From contig NZ_ASHR01000021.1 in NCBI RefSeq assembly GCF_000400485.1, positions 1 through 64,000 on the forward strand: a DNA stretch of 64,000 nucleotides, read 5' to 3'. Made by a program: the position numbers and the translations under genes. Below the pieces are notes generated by a model that was not told the DNA's origin, ran no database searches, and saw only the letters and a program-made list of their open reading frames with translations. The DNA is from Agrococcus pavilionensis RW1. GTDB taxonomy: Bacteria > Actinomycetota > Actinomycetes > Actinomycetales > Microbacteriaceae. Positions within the stretch are counted from its first letter, which is position 1, and each line of letters starts with the position of its first letter. Shown one piece after another: positions 26,471 to 36,323 of this stretch.

Positions 26471-26784
26471 CGCTGTCCGACTGGAGCGAGCATCCTGCCG
26501 CGCGCGCCGAGCTGCTCGCGGCTGCGGATCGCCTGCCGATCGACGTCGCCTCCATGCTGATCGACGCCGCCGAGCGTGCGGTGGAAGACGTGCTCGCTCA
26601 CCCCGACGCTTGGCCCGCCCTCTCGACCGCGGAGACGAACGCGACGATTCGGCGACGCACCATCAGGCCGTTCCGCATGGGCGTGGTCTACGTCGTCGCC
26701 GACCAGCGAGTTCGAGTGCTTGCATACGCGCACGAGCGGCGCGAGCCGGGGTACTGGGCGAGCAGGATCGAAGACTCCACCTGA
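26467..26784 (+). CDS. RelE/ParE-family toxin
   Basis: 105 aa from GTG 26467, overlapping the antitoxin stop. A RelE/ParE fold is suggested by the N-terminal helical segment (ARAELLAAADRLPIDVASMLIDAAERAVEDVLAHPDAWP) and strands IRRRTIRPFRMGVVYVVADQRVRVLAYAHERREPGYWASRI, ending in the R...HxRR-PxYW pattern common to ParE-like toxins. The target (ribosome-bound mRNA or gyrase) cannot be told from the sequence. Ends ~60 bases before the right direct repeat. Confidence 0.85.
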   Translation: MTLSDWSEHPAARAELLAAADRLPIDVASMLIDAAERAVEDVLAHPDAWPALSTAETNATIRRRTIRPFRMGVVYVVADQRVRVLAYAHERREPGYWASRIEDST

Positions 26785-26845
26785 ACCACCCGGGGCATCA
26801 TCGCGTCAGCCTTGCACCGGGACGATCCGGCCCTCGTCCCGCATA

Positions 26846-26870
26846 GGCTTCGAGCGTGCTCGACCTCACG
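26846..26870. repeat. 25-bp direct repeat, right copy, at the LysR start
   Basis: Right copy of the repeat at 25864-25888, with two mismatches. It spans most of the TAGGCT -10-like box, the GTG start (26856) and the first codons of the LysR gene. The two copies bracket ~957 bases holding the helicase remnant and the toxin-antitoxin pair. Confidence 0.65.
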
Positions 26871-27752
26871 CGACTGCTCATGCTGCGGGCCGTGGCCCTG
26901 CACGGCAGCATCACGGCCGCCGCGCGCGAGCTCTCCTACAGCCACTCCGCGATCTCGCAGCAGCTCTCCCTGCTCGAGCGCGAGACCGGCGCCGTGCTGC
27001 TCGAGCGAGTCGGCCGCACCGCGCGGCTGACGCCCGTCGGCCACGAGCTCGTGCAGAACACCGAGGCGGTGCTCGCCGCGCTCGAGCACGCCGAGGCCGA
27101 GCTCGCCGCCGCGCGCGAGCAGCCGCGCGGCGTCATCACCGTCGCGGTCTACACCTCGATCGGCCGGATCGTGATGCCCACCGCGCTCCAACGGCTCGCG
27201 GAGGAGCACCCCGGGCTCGACGTGCGGCTGCGGCGCGCCGACCCCGAGGAGGCGGTGCTGCGCCTCGTCTCGCGGCAGGTCGACGCCGTCGTCACCGACA
27301 CCTTCCCCGGCACGCAGCTGAGCCCGACGGGCGCGATCGAGGCCTCGGTCATCGGCCGCGACCCCGTGCGCGGCTACCTGCCCGAGCGGTTCGCCGACGC
27401 GTCGTTCCAGGAGATGCGGGGGATGCCGTGGGTCATGGAGCGCCGGGAGGCCCCGTCGACCGAGTGGGCGATGCGCGTCTGCCGCGAGCTCGGGCTCGAG
27501 CCGCTCGTGGCGCACGAGTCCTCGGACCTGCTCTTCCACCTGCGGCTCGTCGAGGCGGGGCTCGCGGCGGCGTTCCTGCCCGACCTCGTCGTGCGGGAGG
27601 CCGGCTCCGCGCTCGAGCCGAGCCCGCTGCTGCCCGCCAACGAGGAGCGCGACATCCTGTTCCTCGTCCGCCCGGGCGCCGGCGCGCATCCGTGGTTCGG
27701 CGTCGTTCGCGACGCGATCGCCGCGGCGCTCGCGGATCGTCAGCAGAGCTGA
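26856..27752 (+). CDS. LysR-family transcriptional regulator
   Basis: 298 aa from GTG 26856; TAGGCT ends 7 bases before it, so the mRNA is probably leaderless. N-terminal winged helix-turn-helix: LLMLRAVALHGSITAAARELSYSHSAISQQLSLLE (~6-40), then the linker helix and a periplasmic-binding-like effector domain (~90-298). It is followed 108 bases later by an aminotransferase-dehydrogenase operon on the same strand. A palindrome GACGATCGATCGTC at 27751-27764, overlapping its own stop, may be its binding site there. Confidence 0.9.
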   Translation: MLDLTRLLMLRAVALHGSITAAARELSYSHSAISQQLSLLERETGAVLLERVGRTARLTPVGHELVQNTEAVLAALEHAEAELAAAREQPRGVITVAVYTSIGRIVMPTALQRLAEEHPGLDVRLRRADPEEAVLRLVSRQVDAVVTDTFPGTQLSPTGAIEASVIGRDPVRGYLPERFADASFQEMRGMPWVMERREAPSTEWAMRVCRELGLEPLVAHESSDLLFHLRLVEAGLAAAFLPDLVVREAGSALEPSPLLPANEERDILFLVRPGAGAHPWFGVVRDAIAAALADRQQS

Positions 27753-27764
27753 CGATCGATCGTC
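27751..27764. promoter_or_regulatory. Palindrome upstream of the aminotransferase operon
   Basis: Perfect 14-bp palindrome GACGATCGATCGTC beginning at the last base pair of the LysR stop codon and ~100 bases before the aminotransferase start. Position suits a regulator site; the identity of the binder is not shown. Confidence 0.35.
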
Positions 27765-27860
27765 GGAAAGGGTCGCTGTCCCTGACGGGTGCTGCCGCCT
27801 AGCGTGGAGCTGCGCGCCCGCTCGAGGCGCGCGACCCACGTCTGCGAAGAAGGAGATGCG

Positions 27861-29159
27861 ATGACGCTCACCGATGCCCACGCCGCCACCGACGCCGCCC
27901 GGGTGCTCGACGCGCCCGCGCTGTGGTCGGCGCAGGCGCACATGCCGTCGGTCGTGGGCCGCCAGCTCGTGATCGACCGCGCTGAGGGCTCCTACGTCTT
28001 CACCACCGACGGGCAGCGGCTCTTCGACGGCACCGCGGGCCTCTGGCACGCGAACGTCGGCCACGCCCACCCCGAGCTCGCGCGCGCCGCGTTCGAGCAG
28101 ATGCAGCGGCTCGAGACGTACCACGTCTTCGCCCGCTACTCGAACGACAAGGCGCTCGAGCTCGGCGAGCGGCTCGCCGCCCTCTCACCGATCGAGCGCG
28201 CGAAGGTCATCCTCAACTCCGGCGGCTCCGACGCGATCGACGTCGCGTGCAAGCTCGCCCGCCGCCACTGGCAGCAGCAGGGCCGCCCGACGAAGCAGGT
28301 CATCCTGAGCCGCGAGCACGCCTACCACGGGCTCCACGCCTACGGCACGAGCATCGCTGGCCTGCCCTTCAACCGCGAGGGCTACGGCACCGAGTCGCTC
28401 GTGCCCGAGACCGCGCGCGTCTCGTTCGACGACCTCGCGCAGGTCGAGGAGACGATCGAGCGCATCGGCGCCGACCGCATCGCGGCGATCGTCGCCGAGC
28501 CGGTGCAGGGCACGGGCGGCGTCAACCCGCCGGCGCCCGGCTACCTCGAGGGCCTGCAGCGCCTCGCGCGCGACCACGACATCCTGCTCGTGCTCGACGA
28601 GGTCATCACCGGCTTCGGCCGCACGGGCGAGATGTTCGCCGCCCAGCGCTACGGCATCGAGCCCGACCTCGTGACCTTCGCGAAGGGCGTCACCTCGGGC
28701 TACGCGCCCCTCGGCGGCGTGCTCGTCGCGCCGCGGCTGTGGGAGCCGTTCTACGTCGACGCGCCCGAGACGCCCGTCTTCCGGCACGGCGCCACCTACG
28801 CGGGCCACGCGACTGCGGCCGCCGTCGCGCTCGCGAACCTCGACATCCTCGAGCGCGACGGGCTCGTGCCGCGCGTGCGCGAGCTCGAGGAGGTGCTGCG
28901 CCGCGAGCTCGACGCGCTCCGCGAGCGCCAGGAGGCGGTCGTCGACGTGCGCGTCGCGGGCTTCCTCGGCGGCATCTCGCTCGACGAGCGGCTCGTGAAC
29001 GAGCGCGTCGCCGACCGCGCCGTCGACCTCGGCGTCATCACGCGGCCGCTGCGCGGCAACACGCTGCAGCTGAGCCCGCCGTTCATCGTGAGCGACCGCG
29101 AGGTCGTCGACTACGTCGCCGCCATCGAGCAGGCCATCGTCGAGGAGGCCGGCCGATGA
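27861..29159 (+). CDS. Class III aminotransferase
   Basis: 432 aa from ATG 27861 with AAGGAG 6 bases upstream. It is a PLP-dependent class III (omega/GABA-type) enzyme: GTAGLWHANVGHAHPEL (~58-74), SGGSDAIDVACKLARRHW (~117-134), VLDEVITGFGRTG (~245-257, cofactor Asp) and TFAKGVTSGYAPLGG (~271-285, the Schiff-base Lys). It moves an amino group from a terminal amine or omega-amino acid to pyruvate or 2-oxoglutarate. It overlaps the dehydrogenase start by four bases (ATGA), and alanine dehydrogenase follows, so alanine may be the amino product. Confidence 0.92.
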   Translation: MTLTDAHAATDAARVLDAPALWSAQAHMPSVVGRQLVIDRAEGSYVFTTDGQRLFDGTAGLWHANVGHAHPELARAAFEQMQRLETYHVFARYSNDKALELGERLAALSPIERAKVILNSGGSDAIDVACKLARRHWQQQGRPTKQVILSREHAYHGLHAYGTSIAGLPFNREGYGTESLVPETARVSFDDLAQVEETIERIGADRIAAIVAEPVQGTGGVNPPAPGYLEGLQRLARDHDILLVLDEVITGFGRTGEMFAAQRYGIEPDLVTFAKGVTSGYAPLGGVLVAPRLWEPFYVDAPETPVFRHGATYAGHATAAAVALANLDILERDGLVPRVRELEEVLRRELDALRERQEAVVDVRVAGFLGGISLDERLVNERVADRAVDLGVITRPLRGNTLQLSPPFIVSDREVVDYVAAIEQAIVEEAGR

Positions 29160-30634
29160 CCGCCATCGCGACCGACGCGCTCATCGCGCACGACGCATCC
29201 GCCGTCGCCGCCGCCGACGCCGTGATCGCCGGCCTCGACCTGCCCGCCGCGGGCATCGGGGTCGACGACCCCGCGACCGGCGAGCGCATCGCGCACATCG
29301 CCGACATCGACGTCGACGGCGCCCTGCGCGCGGTCGAGACGGCGGATGCGGCGGGTCGCGCCTGGGCGCGCACGACCCCGCGAGAGCGCGCGAACGTGCT
29401 GCACGCGTGGCACGCGCTGCTCGTCGAACGCACCGAGGAGCTCGCGCACCTCATCTCGCGCGAGATGGGCAAGCCGCTCGCCGAGGCGCGCGGCGAGGTG
29501 AAGTACGGGAGCGACTTCGTGCGCTGGTACGCCGAGGAGGCGGTGCGGCCCGCGGGCGGGTTCCGCGACGCGCCCGACGGCGGCGCGAGCATCCTCACGC
29601 GCCGCGCGCCCGTCGGGCTCTCGGTGCTCATCACGCCGTGGAACTTCCCGCTCGCGATGGCGACCCGCAAGATCGCGCCCGCGCTCGCCGCCGGCTGCGC
29701 CGCGGTCGTGAAGCCCGCGACCTCGACGCCGCTCTCGACGATCTTCGCCGTGCAGCTCGCGGTGCAGGCGGGCGTGCCCGCCGACCTCGTGCAGGTCGTC
29801 ACGACCTCGAGCTCGTCGCGCTTCAGCGAGGCGGTGCTGCGCCATCCGCGCGTGCGGAAGGTCTCGTTCACCGGCTCGACCGAGGTGGGCCGCACGCTCA
29901 TGCGGCTCGCCTCCGACACCGTGCTGCGCTCGTCGATGGAGCTCGGCGGCAACGCGCCGTTCCTCGTCTTCGACGACGCCGACCTCGAGCGCGCGATCGA
30001 CGGCGCGTTCGCGGCGAAGCTGCGCAACGGCGGCCAGTCGTGCATCGGCGCGAACCGCTTCTTCGTGCAGGAGGGCATCGCCGACGCGTTCGTCGAGGGG
30101 CTCGCCGAGCGGTTCCGCCAGGTGAAGGTCGGCGGCGGGCTCGGCGCGGGCACCGTGCTCGGCCCGCTCATCGACACCCGCGCCGTCGAGCAGATGGGCG
30201 CCTTCACGAGCGACGCGGTCGAGCGCGGGGCGACGCTGCTCGCGGGCGGCGAGGCGCTCGGCGACGGCCGCTTCTTCGCGCCGACGGTGCTCGACCGGGT
30301 GCCGGCCGACGCCGACCTCGCCCGCGAGGAGATCTTCGGCCCGATCGCGGCGATCCAGCGCTTCTCGAGCGAGGCAGAGGCGCTCGAGCGGGCGAACGAC
30401 ACCGAGCTCGGGCTCGCGGCGTACGTCTTCACCGAGAGCCTCGACCGCGCGCTCGACGTCGCCGACCGGCTCGAGAGCGGCATCGTCGGCATCAACCAGG
30501 GCGTGCCGTCGAACGCGGCCGCGCCCTTCGGTGGCGTCAAGCAGTCGGGCCTCGGCCGCGAGGGCAGCGCCGAGGGCCTCGAGGAGTACCAGTCGGTGCG
30601 CTTCTACAACATCGCGCGACGCGCGAGCAGCTGA
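29156..30634 (+). CDS. NAD(P)-dependent semialdehyde dehydrogenase
   Basis: 492 aa from ATG 29156. It is an aldehyde dehydrogenase close to succinate-semialdehyde dehydrogenases (GabD): TPWNFPLAMATRKIAPALAAGC (~160-181), FTGSTEVGR (~241-249), the general-base Glu in MELGGNAP (~263-270) and the nucleophile Cys in GGQSCIGANRF (~293-303). It probably oxidises the semialdehyde made by the aminotransferase encoded just upstream, as in GABA use. The substrate chain length is inferred from the pairing only. Confidence 0.92.
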   Translation: MTAIATDALIAHDASAVAAADAVIAGLDLPAAGIGVDDPATGERIAHIADIDVDGALRAVETADAAGRAWARTTPRERANVLHAWHALLVERTEELAHLISREMGKPLAEARGEVKYGSDFVRWYAEEAVRPAGGFRDAPDGGASILTRRAPVGLSVLITPWNFPLAMATRKIAPALAAGCAAVVKPATSTPLSTIFAVQLAVQAGVPADLVQVVTTSSSSRFSEAVLRHPRVRKVSFTGSTEVGRTLMRLASDTVLRSSMELGGNAPFLVFDDADLERAIDGAFAAKLRNGGQSCIGANRFFVQEGIADAFVEGLAERFRQVKVGGGLGAGTVLGPLIDTRAVEQMGAFTSDAVERGATLLAGGEALGDGRFFAPTVLDRVPADADLAREEIFGPIAAIQRFSSEAEALERANDTELGLAAYVFTESLDRALDVADRLESGIVGINQGVPSNAAAPFGGVKQSGLGREGSAEGLEEYQSVRFYNIARRASS

Positions 30635-30653
30635 GATGAGGAAGGACAGGCGG

Positions 30654-31775
<1,122 letters not shown>

Positions 31776-31866
31776 CCGACGCATCCGAGTGCTCGACGAG
31801 CCGCCCGCGCCGCACGGCGCCGGGCGGCTCGTCCGGCTCGGCGCCCCTGCCGATAGCCTCGCTCGC

Positions 31867-32073
31867 ATGGACGAGTCGACGATCACCCCGGTCGAGCTGT
31901 CGCGCGAGCTCGGGATGGACCGCAAGGGCAGGCAGATCCGCGGCTTCCTGCGTAATCCGACCGACGGCGGCGGCCCGTTCGAGGGTCACGAGATCGGCAC
32001 CGAGTGGCACCTCACGCCCGAGCAGGCCGACCGCATCCGGAAGCACTTCACGCGCGACCGCGCAGGGGAGTGA
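31867..32073 (+). CDS. Small conserved-looking protein, unknown function
   Basis: 68 aa from ATG 31867; TAGCCT ends 8 bases before it, so the longer frame from 31789 is unlikely. The protein reads [24 protein letters not shown], then [24 protein letters not shown]. This looks like a small helical domain with a possible DNA- or protein-binding surface (the [14 protein letters not shown] helix recalls MerR-like or phage-excisionase tails). I do not recognise a named family. It is convergent with merR, six bases away. Confidence 0.6.
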   Translation: MDESTITPVELSRELGMDRKGRQIRGFLRNPTDGGGPFEGHEIGTEWHLTPEQADRIRKHFTRDRAGE

Positions 32074-32079
32074 GCGCTC

Positions 32080-32451
32080 CTACGAGGGCCGGATGCGCTC
32101 GAGCAGCTCGTCGGCGTCCTCCAGCTGGCGCGCGAGCTTGTCGCGGCGGCGCTGCATCTCGTCGCGGAACCACGTCGCGCGCTCGTCGGGCAGTGCGCTG
32201 AGCGGATCGGCTGGCGCCGCCTCGATCGCGTCGGCGAGCTCGGCGAGCTCCTCGAGCGTGAAGCCGAAGGGCTTCATGCTCATGATGAGCCGCACCCGCT
32301 GCTCGTCGGCCTCGGAGTAGAGCCGGAAGCCGCCCTCGGTGCGGCCCGACGCGTGCACGAGCCCGAGCTCGTCCCAGTGGCGCAGCGAGCGCAGCGAGAG
32401 CCCGGTGCGCTCCGCGAGCTCACCGATGTGCATCGTGCCGTCGACCGTCAT
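32080..32451 (-). CDS. MerR-family regulator
   Basis: 123 aa from ATG 32451 (GAGGG site upstream). The N-terminal winged helix reads [26 protein letters not shown] (~7-32), then the [13 protein letters not shown] wing and the [11 protein letters not shown] segment, and a coiled-coil dimerisation helix to the C-terminus. There is no Cys in the C-terminal part, so it is not a classical metal sensor and more likely responds to a small molecule or stress. It is divergent from the SulP gene, with a dyad between them. Confidence 0.88.
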   Translation of the reverse strand: MTVDGTMHIGELAERTGLSLRSLRHWDELGLVHASGRTEGGFRLYSEADEQRVRLIMSMKPFGFTLEELAELADAIEAAPADPLSALPDERATWFRDEMQRRRDKLARQLEDADELLERIRPS

Positions 32452-32470
32452 CTGATATCCCTCTTCAACT

Positions 32471-32490
32471 CTACCCTCACGTTAGGGTAG
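32471..32490. promoter_or_regulatory. MerR-type dyad operator
   Basis: CTACCCT-N6-AGGGTAG, a 20-base dyad 20 bases upstream of the merR start and 121 bases upstream of sulP. The length and spacing are those of MerR-family sites, which sit in a long -10/-35 spacer. It could control one or both genes. Confidence 0.6.
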
Positions 32491-32610
32491 GGTCATCGGG
32501 TCGAGTCCTCGACCTCGCGCTCCCATCCTCGCCCATCGGGCCCCGGGGCGCCGCGCGCCGAAGCGCCCCACTTCCGCCGCGGCACGCCCGCGCTGTCCCA
32601 TGGAGCACCC

Positions 32611-34113
32611 GTGACCACCACCGCCCCCGCCGCCCGCGAGCGCTACCGCGACGACCCATCCGTCGCCACCGTGCTGAAGAGCCCCAGGCTCTTCACGCGC
32701 GAGGCCCTCGCCGGCCTCGTCGTGGCGCTCGCGCTCATCCCCGAGGCGATCTCGTTCTCGATCATCGCGGGCGTCGATCCGCGCGTCGGCCTCTTCTCGA
32801 GCTTCATCATGGCCGTCACGATCGCCTTCGTCGGCGGTCGGCCCGCGATGATCTCGGCCGCGACCGGCGCCGTCGCGCTCGTCATCGCGCCGATCATGCG
32901 CGAGCACGGCTTCGACTACTTCATCGCCACGGTGCTGCTCGCCGGCGCGCTGCAGATCGTGCTCGGCGTGCTCGGCGTCGCGAAGCTCATGCGCTTCATC
33001 CCGCGCAGCGTCATGGTCGGCTTCGTCAACTCGCTCGCGATCCTCATCTTCATCGCGCAGATCCCGCACCTCATCGACGTGCCGTGGCTCGTCTACCCAC
33101 TCGTCGCGGTCGGCATCCTCATCCTCGTGCTGCTGCCGAAGCTGCAGCGCGTCGTGCCGGCGCCGCTCGTCGCGATCGTGCTGCTCACCGCGGCCGTGCT
33201 CGTCTTCGGCTGGTCGGTCCCGAACGTCGCCGACCAGGGCGAGCTGCCGCGCAGCCTGCCGGAGCTCTTCATCCCGCGGGTGCCGCTCTCGCTCGAGACG
33301 CTCGGCATCATCGGCCCGACCGCGCTCGCGATGGCGCTCGTCGGCCTCATGGAGTCGCTCATGACGGCGAAGCTCGTCGACGACGTCACCGACACCCGCT
33401 CCGACAAGACGCGCGAGTCGTGGGGCCAGGGCGTCGCCAACATCGCCTCCGGCATGTTCGGCGGCATGGGCGGCTGCGCGATGATCGGCCAGACGATGAT
33501 CAACGTGAAGGTCTCGGGCGCCCGCTCGCGCGTCTCGACCTTCCTCGCCGGCGTCTTCCTGCTCATCCTCGTCGTCGCGCTCGGCGACATCGTCGGCCTC
33601 ATCCCGATGGCGGCGCTCGTCGCGGTCATGGTGATGGTTTCGGTCGGCACCTTCGACTGGCACAGCATCCGGCCCGCGACGCTCAGGCGCCTGCCGAAGT
33701 CGGAGACGCTCGTCATGCTCGTGACCGTCGCGGTCGTCGTCGCGACGAGCAACCTCGCGATCGGCGTCATCGTCGGCGTCGTGACGGCGATGGTGCTCTT
33801 CGCCCGCCGGGTGGCGCACTTCGCGACCGTGACCCGCACGGCGACGGATGCGTCGGCGCACTACACCGTCGAGGGCGAGCTGTTCTGGGCCTCCTCGAAC
33901 GACCTCACGACGCAGTTCTCCTACGTCGACGACCCGGAGCGGGTCATCGTCGACCTCTCGCGCTCCCACATCTGGGACGCGTCGACGGTCGCCGCGCTCG
34001 ACGCGATCGAGACGAAGTACGCGCGGCTCGGCAAGACCGTGGAGCTGCAGGGTCTCAACGCGGCATCGATCTCGATGCGCGACCGGATGTCGGGGCAGCT
34101 CGGCGGGGAGTAG
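32611..34113 (+). CDS. SulP-family anion transporter with STAS domain
   Basis: 500 aa from GTG 32611. The membrane domain (to ~400) begins with REALAGLVVALALIPEAISFSIIAGVDPRVGLFSSF, the SulP opening, and has GMFGGMGGCAMIGQTMINVKVSGARSRVST (~288-317), the conserved core. A C-terminal STAS domain (~410-495) carries VIVDLSRSHIWDASTVAALDAI. SulP proteins move sulfate, bicarbonate or other anions; the substrate is not determined by sequence. It is divergent from merR, whose dyad operator probably regulates it. Confidence 0.92.
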   Translation: MTTTAPAARERYRDDPSVATVLKSPRLFTREALAGLVVALALIPEAISFSIIAGVDPRVGLFSSFIMAVTIAFVGGRPAMISAATGAVALVIAPIMREHGFDYFIATVLLAGALQIVLGVLGVAKLMRFIPRSVMVGFVNSLAILIFIAQIPHLIDVPWLVYPLVAVGILILVLLPKLQRVVPAPLVAIVLLTAAVLVFGWSVPNVADQGELPRSLPELFIPRVPLSLETLGIIGPTALAMALVGLMESLMTAKLVDDVTDTRSDKTRESWGQGVANIASGMFGGMGGCAMIGQTMINVKVSGARSRVSTFLAGVFLLILVVALGDIVGLIPMAALVAVMVMVSVGTFDWHSIRPATLRRLPKSETLVMLVTVAVVVATSNLAIGVIVGVVTAMVLFARRVAHFATVTRTATDASAHYTVEGELFWASSNDLTTQFSYVDDPERVIVDLSRSHIWDASTVAALDAIETKYARLGKTVELQGLNAASISMRDRMSGQLGGE

Positions 34114-34258
34114 CGCTCGAGCCCGCCGCGACGAGGCTCCGGCGCGGCGCTGTCGGCCGATCCCGGCGCGGAGCGGCATGATCGTCTCGTCGGCCGACCC
34201 CAGCGGCGCGGCGAGGAGCTGACTGAAGCGGCGACGGCGCGCTCGGAGAGGAGCGGCC

Positions 34259-34768
34259 ATGCCGACGAGCGGTGCGATGGACGCGGTCATGACGAATCTC
34301 TGGGCTGCGGTGGTGCCGCAGCTCTGGTGGATCGCACTGCTGGCGATCGGGATGCTGGTGCTGCAGCTCCCGGCGGTCGGCCGCGGCCCGCGGTCCTCGA
34401 AGCGCGACCCGTGGCGCGGCTTCAAGTTCGCCGCGCGGGCCGCGGTCATGGATCGCGCCGGCGGGCGCTGCGAAGCACCGCTCTTCTTCGCCTGGGGACG
34501 ATGCGCGTCGCCCGCGACGGACGCGGACCACATCATGCCGTGGTCGCGGGGCGGCCCGACGGTCGTCAGCAACGGGCAGGCGCTGTGCCGCGGGCACAAC
34601 CGCTCGAAGGCGGCCTTCGTGCCGCCGTGGTGGTACATCCACGGGCTCGAGCGACGCCGGCGCGGCTACTTCCCGGACGGCGCGAGCGTGCGGGTGCTCG
34701 CGGTCATGGACGACGCCGACCGCGCCGCTCGCGAGCGAAGCTCGAGCGCCGCCCGCCCGCGGGGCTAG
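34259..34768 (+). CDS. HNH endonuclease-like protein with an N-terminal membrane helix
   Basis: 169 aa from ATG 34259. Residues ~15-40 (LWAAVVPQLWWIALLAIGMLVL) are a hydrophobic helix. An HNH domain follows: AAVMDRAGGRCE, ADHIMPWSRGGPTVVSNGQALCRGHNRSKA (~98-127), with the DH, the N and the HN positions intact and Cys pairs for zinc. The presence of a membrane anchor on an HNH protein suggests action at the membrane or on incoming DNA; that is inference. Its last four bases overlap nagB, convergently. Confidence 0.8.
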   Translation: MPTSGAMDAVMTNLWAAVVPQLWWIALLAIGMLVLQLPAVGRGPRSSKRDPWRGFKFAARAAVMDRAGGRCEAPLFFAWGRCASPATDADHIMPWSRGGPTVVSNGQALCRGHNRSKAAFVPPWWYIHGLERRRRGYFPDGASVRVLAVMDDADRAARERSSSAARPRG

Positions 34769-35544
34769 ACGTCGTCCGCGGGCGACAGCCGGTGCTTCTG
34801 CTCCTGGATGAACCGGTAGTACTCGGCACCCGCGAGCTGCTCCGCCGCTGCTTCGTCGACCACGATCGTCGCGTGCCGATGGTGCTGCAGGATCGAGGCC
34901 GGCACGCGCGCCGACACCGGTCCTTCGACCATCGCCGCGACCGCGGCCGCCTTGCGATCGCCGGTCGCGACGAGGACGACGCGGCGCGCGTCCATGATGG
35001 TGCCGAGGCCCTGCGTGATGCAGTGGACGGGCACCTCTTCCGGAGAGGAGAAGAACCGTGCGTTGTCGCGCCGCGTCCGCGGCGTCAGCGTCTTGATGCG
35101 CGTGCGCGAGCCGAACGACGAAGCGGGCTCGTTGAACCCGATGTGGCCGTTGCTGCCGATGCCGAGGATCTGCACATCGACGCCGCCGGCGTCTCGGATG
35201 GCCCGCTCGAATCGCTCGCACTCGCCGGACAGGTCGCCGGCGTTGCCGTTTGGCACGTGCACGCGGCCGGGGTCGAGACCGAGGCGCTGCGTCACCTCCA
35301 CGTCGATGACGCGGTGGTAGGACTGCGGGTGCTCCTCGGGCAGGCCGACGTACTCATCGAGCGCGAATGCCGCGACGGTGCGCCACTCGATGGGCCGCAG
35401 CGCGAGCGCGCGATAGGTCGTCAGCGGGCTCGACCCGGTCGCGACGCCGAGCACAGGCTCGCTCCGGCGCCCGAGCGCAGCGACGATCGCGTCGGCAGCG
35501 AGCTCACCCACGGCCGCCGCATCGCGTGCGATCACGATCTCCAT
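34765..35544 (-). CDS. nagB: Glucosamine-6-phosphate deaminase
   Basis: 259 aa from ATG 35544; TACCCT ends 7 bases before it (leaderless type). It converts glucosamine-6-phosphate to fructose-6-phosphate and ammonia. Visible are VLGVATGSSPLTTYRAL (~31-47, phosphate loop), FALDEYVGLP with the catalytic Asp, GIGSNGHIGFNEP (~126-138) and TLTPRTRRDNARFF. It is divergent from a GntR/UTRA regulator gene, 38 bases away, and close to a PTS and a SIS-domain gene, so it belongs to an amino-sugar uptake locus. Confidence 0.93.
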   Translation of the reverse strand: MEIVIARDAAAVGELAADAIVAALGRRSEPVLGVATGSSPLTTYRALALRPIEWRTVAAFALDEYVGLPEEHPQSYHRVIDVEVTQRLGLDPGRVHVPNGNAGDLSGECERFERAIRDAGGVDVQILGIGSNGHIGFNEPASSFGSRTRIKTLTPRTRRDNARFFSSPEEVPVHCITQGLGTIMDARRVVLVATGDRKAAAVAAMVEGPVSARVPASILQHHRHATIVVDEAAAEQLAGAEYYRFIQEQKHRLSPADDV

Positions 35545-35582
35545 GAGGCGAGGGTAGGCGAGTCGGATGGCAGACTCGGAGC

Positions 35583-36323
35583 ATGGCGAGCGCTGCCCCG
35601 AAGTACCTCGAGCTGGCGGCGCAGATGCGGCTGCGGATCGAGCAGCAGCCGGTCGGCACGCCGGTCCCGAGCGAGCGCGATCTCGCGCTCGAGAGCGGTG
35701 TCTCGCGGATGACAGCACGGCGCGCCATCGAGGTGCTCGTGGCCGAGGGCCGGATCACGCGGGAGGTGGGCCGCGGCTCCTTCGTCGCTCGGCCCACGCT
35801 GAGCCTGCCGCTCACGCTCAGCAGCTTCAGCGAGGACGTGCGGCAACGGGGGATGACGCCGAGCGCGCGCGTCATCGAGGCGCGCATCGTGCCAGCGGCT
35901 GAGCTCGCGGGCGTCTTCGGCGTCGACGCCGTCGAGCCGCTCGTGCGGCTCGTGCGCGTCCGGCTCGCCGACGACCGTCCGATGGCGCTCGAGCGTGCGT
36001 CGCTGCTCGCCTCCGCCGCCCCGGACCTGCTCGACGTCGCGGACTTCACGCTCGCGTCGCTCTACGAGGTGCTCGAGCACCGCTACGGAGTGCGGTTCGA
36101 CGCAGGTACGCAGGTGATCCAGGCTGGGCTGGTCAGTGCCGCCGACGGCCGCCTCCTCGACGCCGCGGCCGGATCGGCAGCGTTCGAGTTCTTGCGCACC
36201 TCGACCGCTTCCGGCACCGTGCTCGAGCACACCGTCTCCCTCTACCCCGCCGGCCGCTTCGAGCTCTCCGCTGCCATCAGGCCGACCCGAGCTCCGGGAT
36301 CCGAGGCCCCAGCCGCTCGATGA
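35583..36323 (+). CDS. GntR/HutC-type regulator with UTRA domain (DasR-like)
   Basis: 246 aa from ATG 35583, with CAGACT ending 7 bases upstream. N-terminal winged helix: GTPVPSERDLALESGVSRMTARRAIEVLVAEGRI (~26-59) and GRGSFVARP. The C-terminal UTRA ligand domain (~75-240) has PLVRLVRVRLADDRPMALE and TASGTVLEHTVSLYPAGRFEL. Such proteins (DasR, NagR) sense phosphorylated amino sugars. It is divergent from nagB and probably controls it and the SIS-PTS operon. The 3' end overlaps the convergent SIS gene by 47 bases. Confidence 0.9.
   Translation: MASAAPKYLELAAQMRLRIEQQPVGTPVPSERDLALESGVSRMTARRAIEVLVAEGRITREVGRGSFVARPTLSLPLTLSSFSEDVRQRGMTPSARVIEARIVPAAELAGVFGVDAVEPLVRLVRVRLADDRPMALERASLLASAAPDLLDVADFTLASLYEVLEHRYGVRFDAGTQVIQAGLVSAADGRLLDAAAGSAAFEFLRTSTASGTVLEHTVSLYPAGRFELSAAIRPTRAPGSEAPAAR

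Noticed and set aside
31789-31866. Longer N-terminus for the small protein that ends at 32073
   Set aside because: The -10-like TAGCCT box ends 8 bases before ATG 31867 and the upstream codons are Pro/Ala-rich without a ribosome site.
32482-34638. A 718-codon minus-strand frame opposite sulP
   Set aside because: It is an Asp/Glu/Arg/His-rich antisense shadow of a membrane-protein gene.
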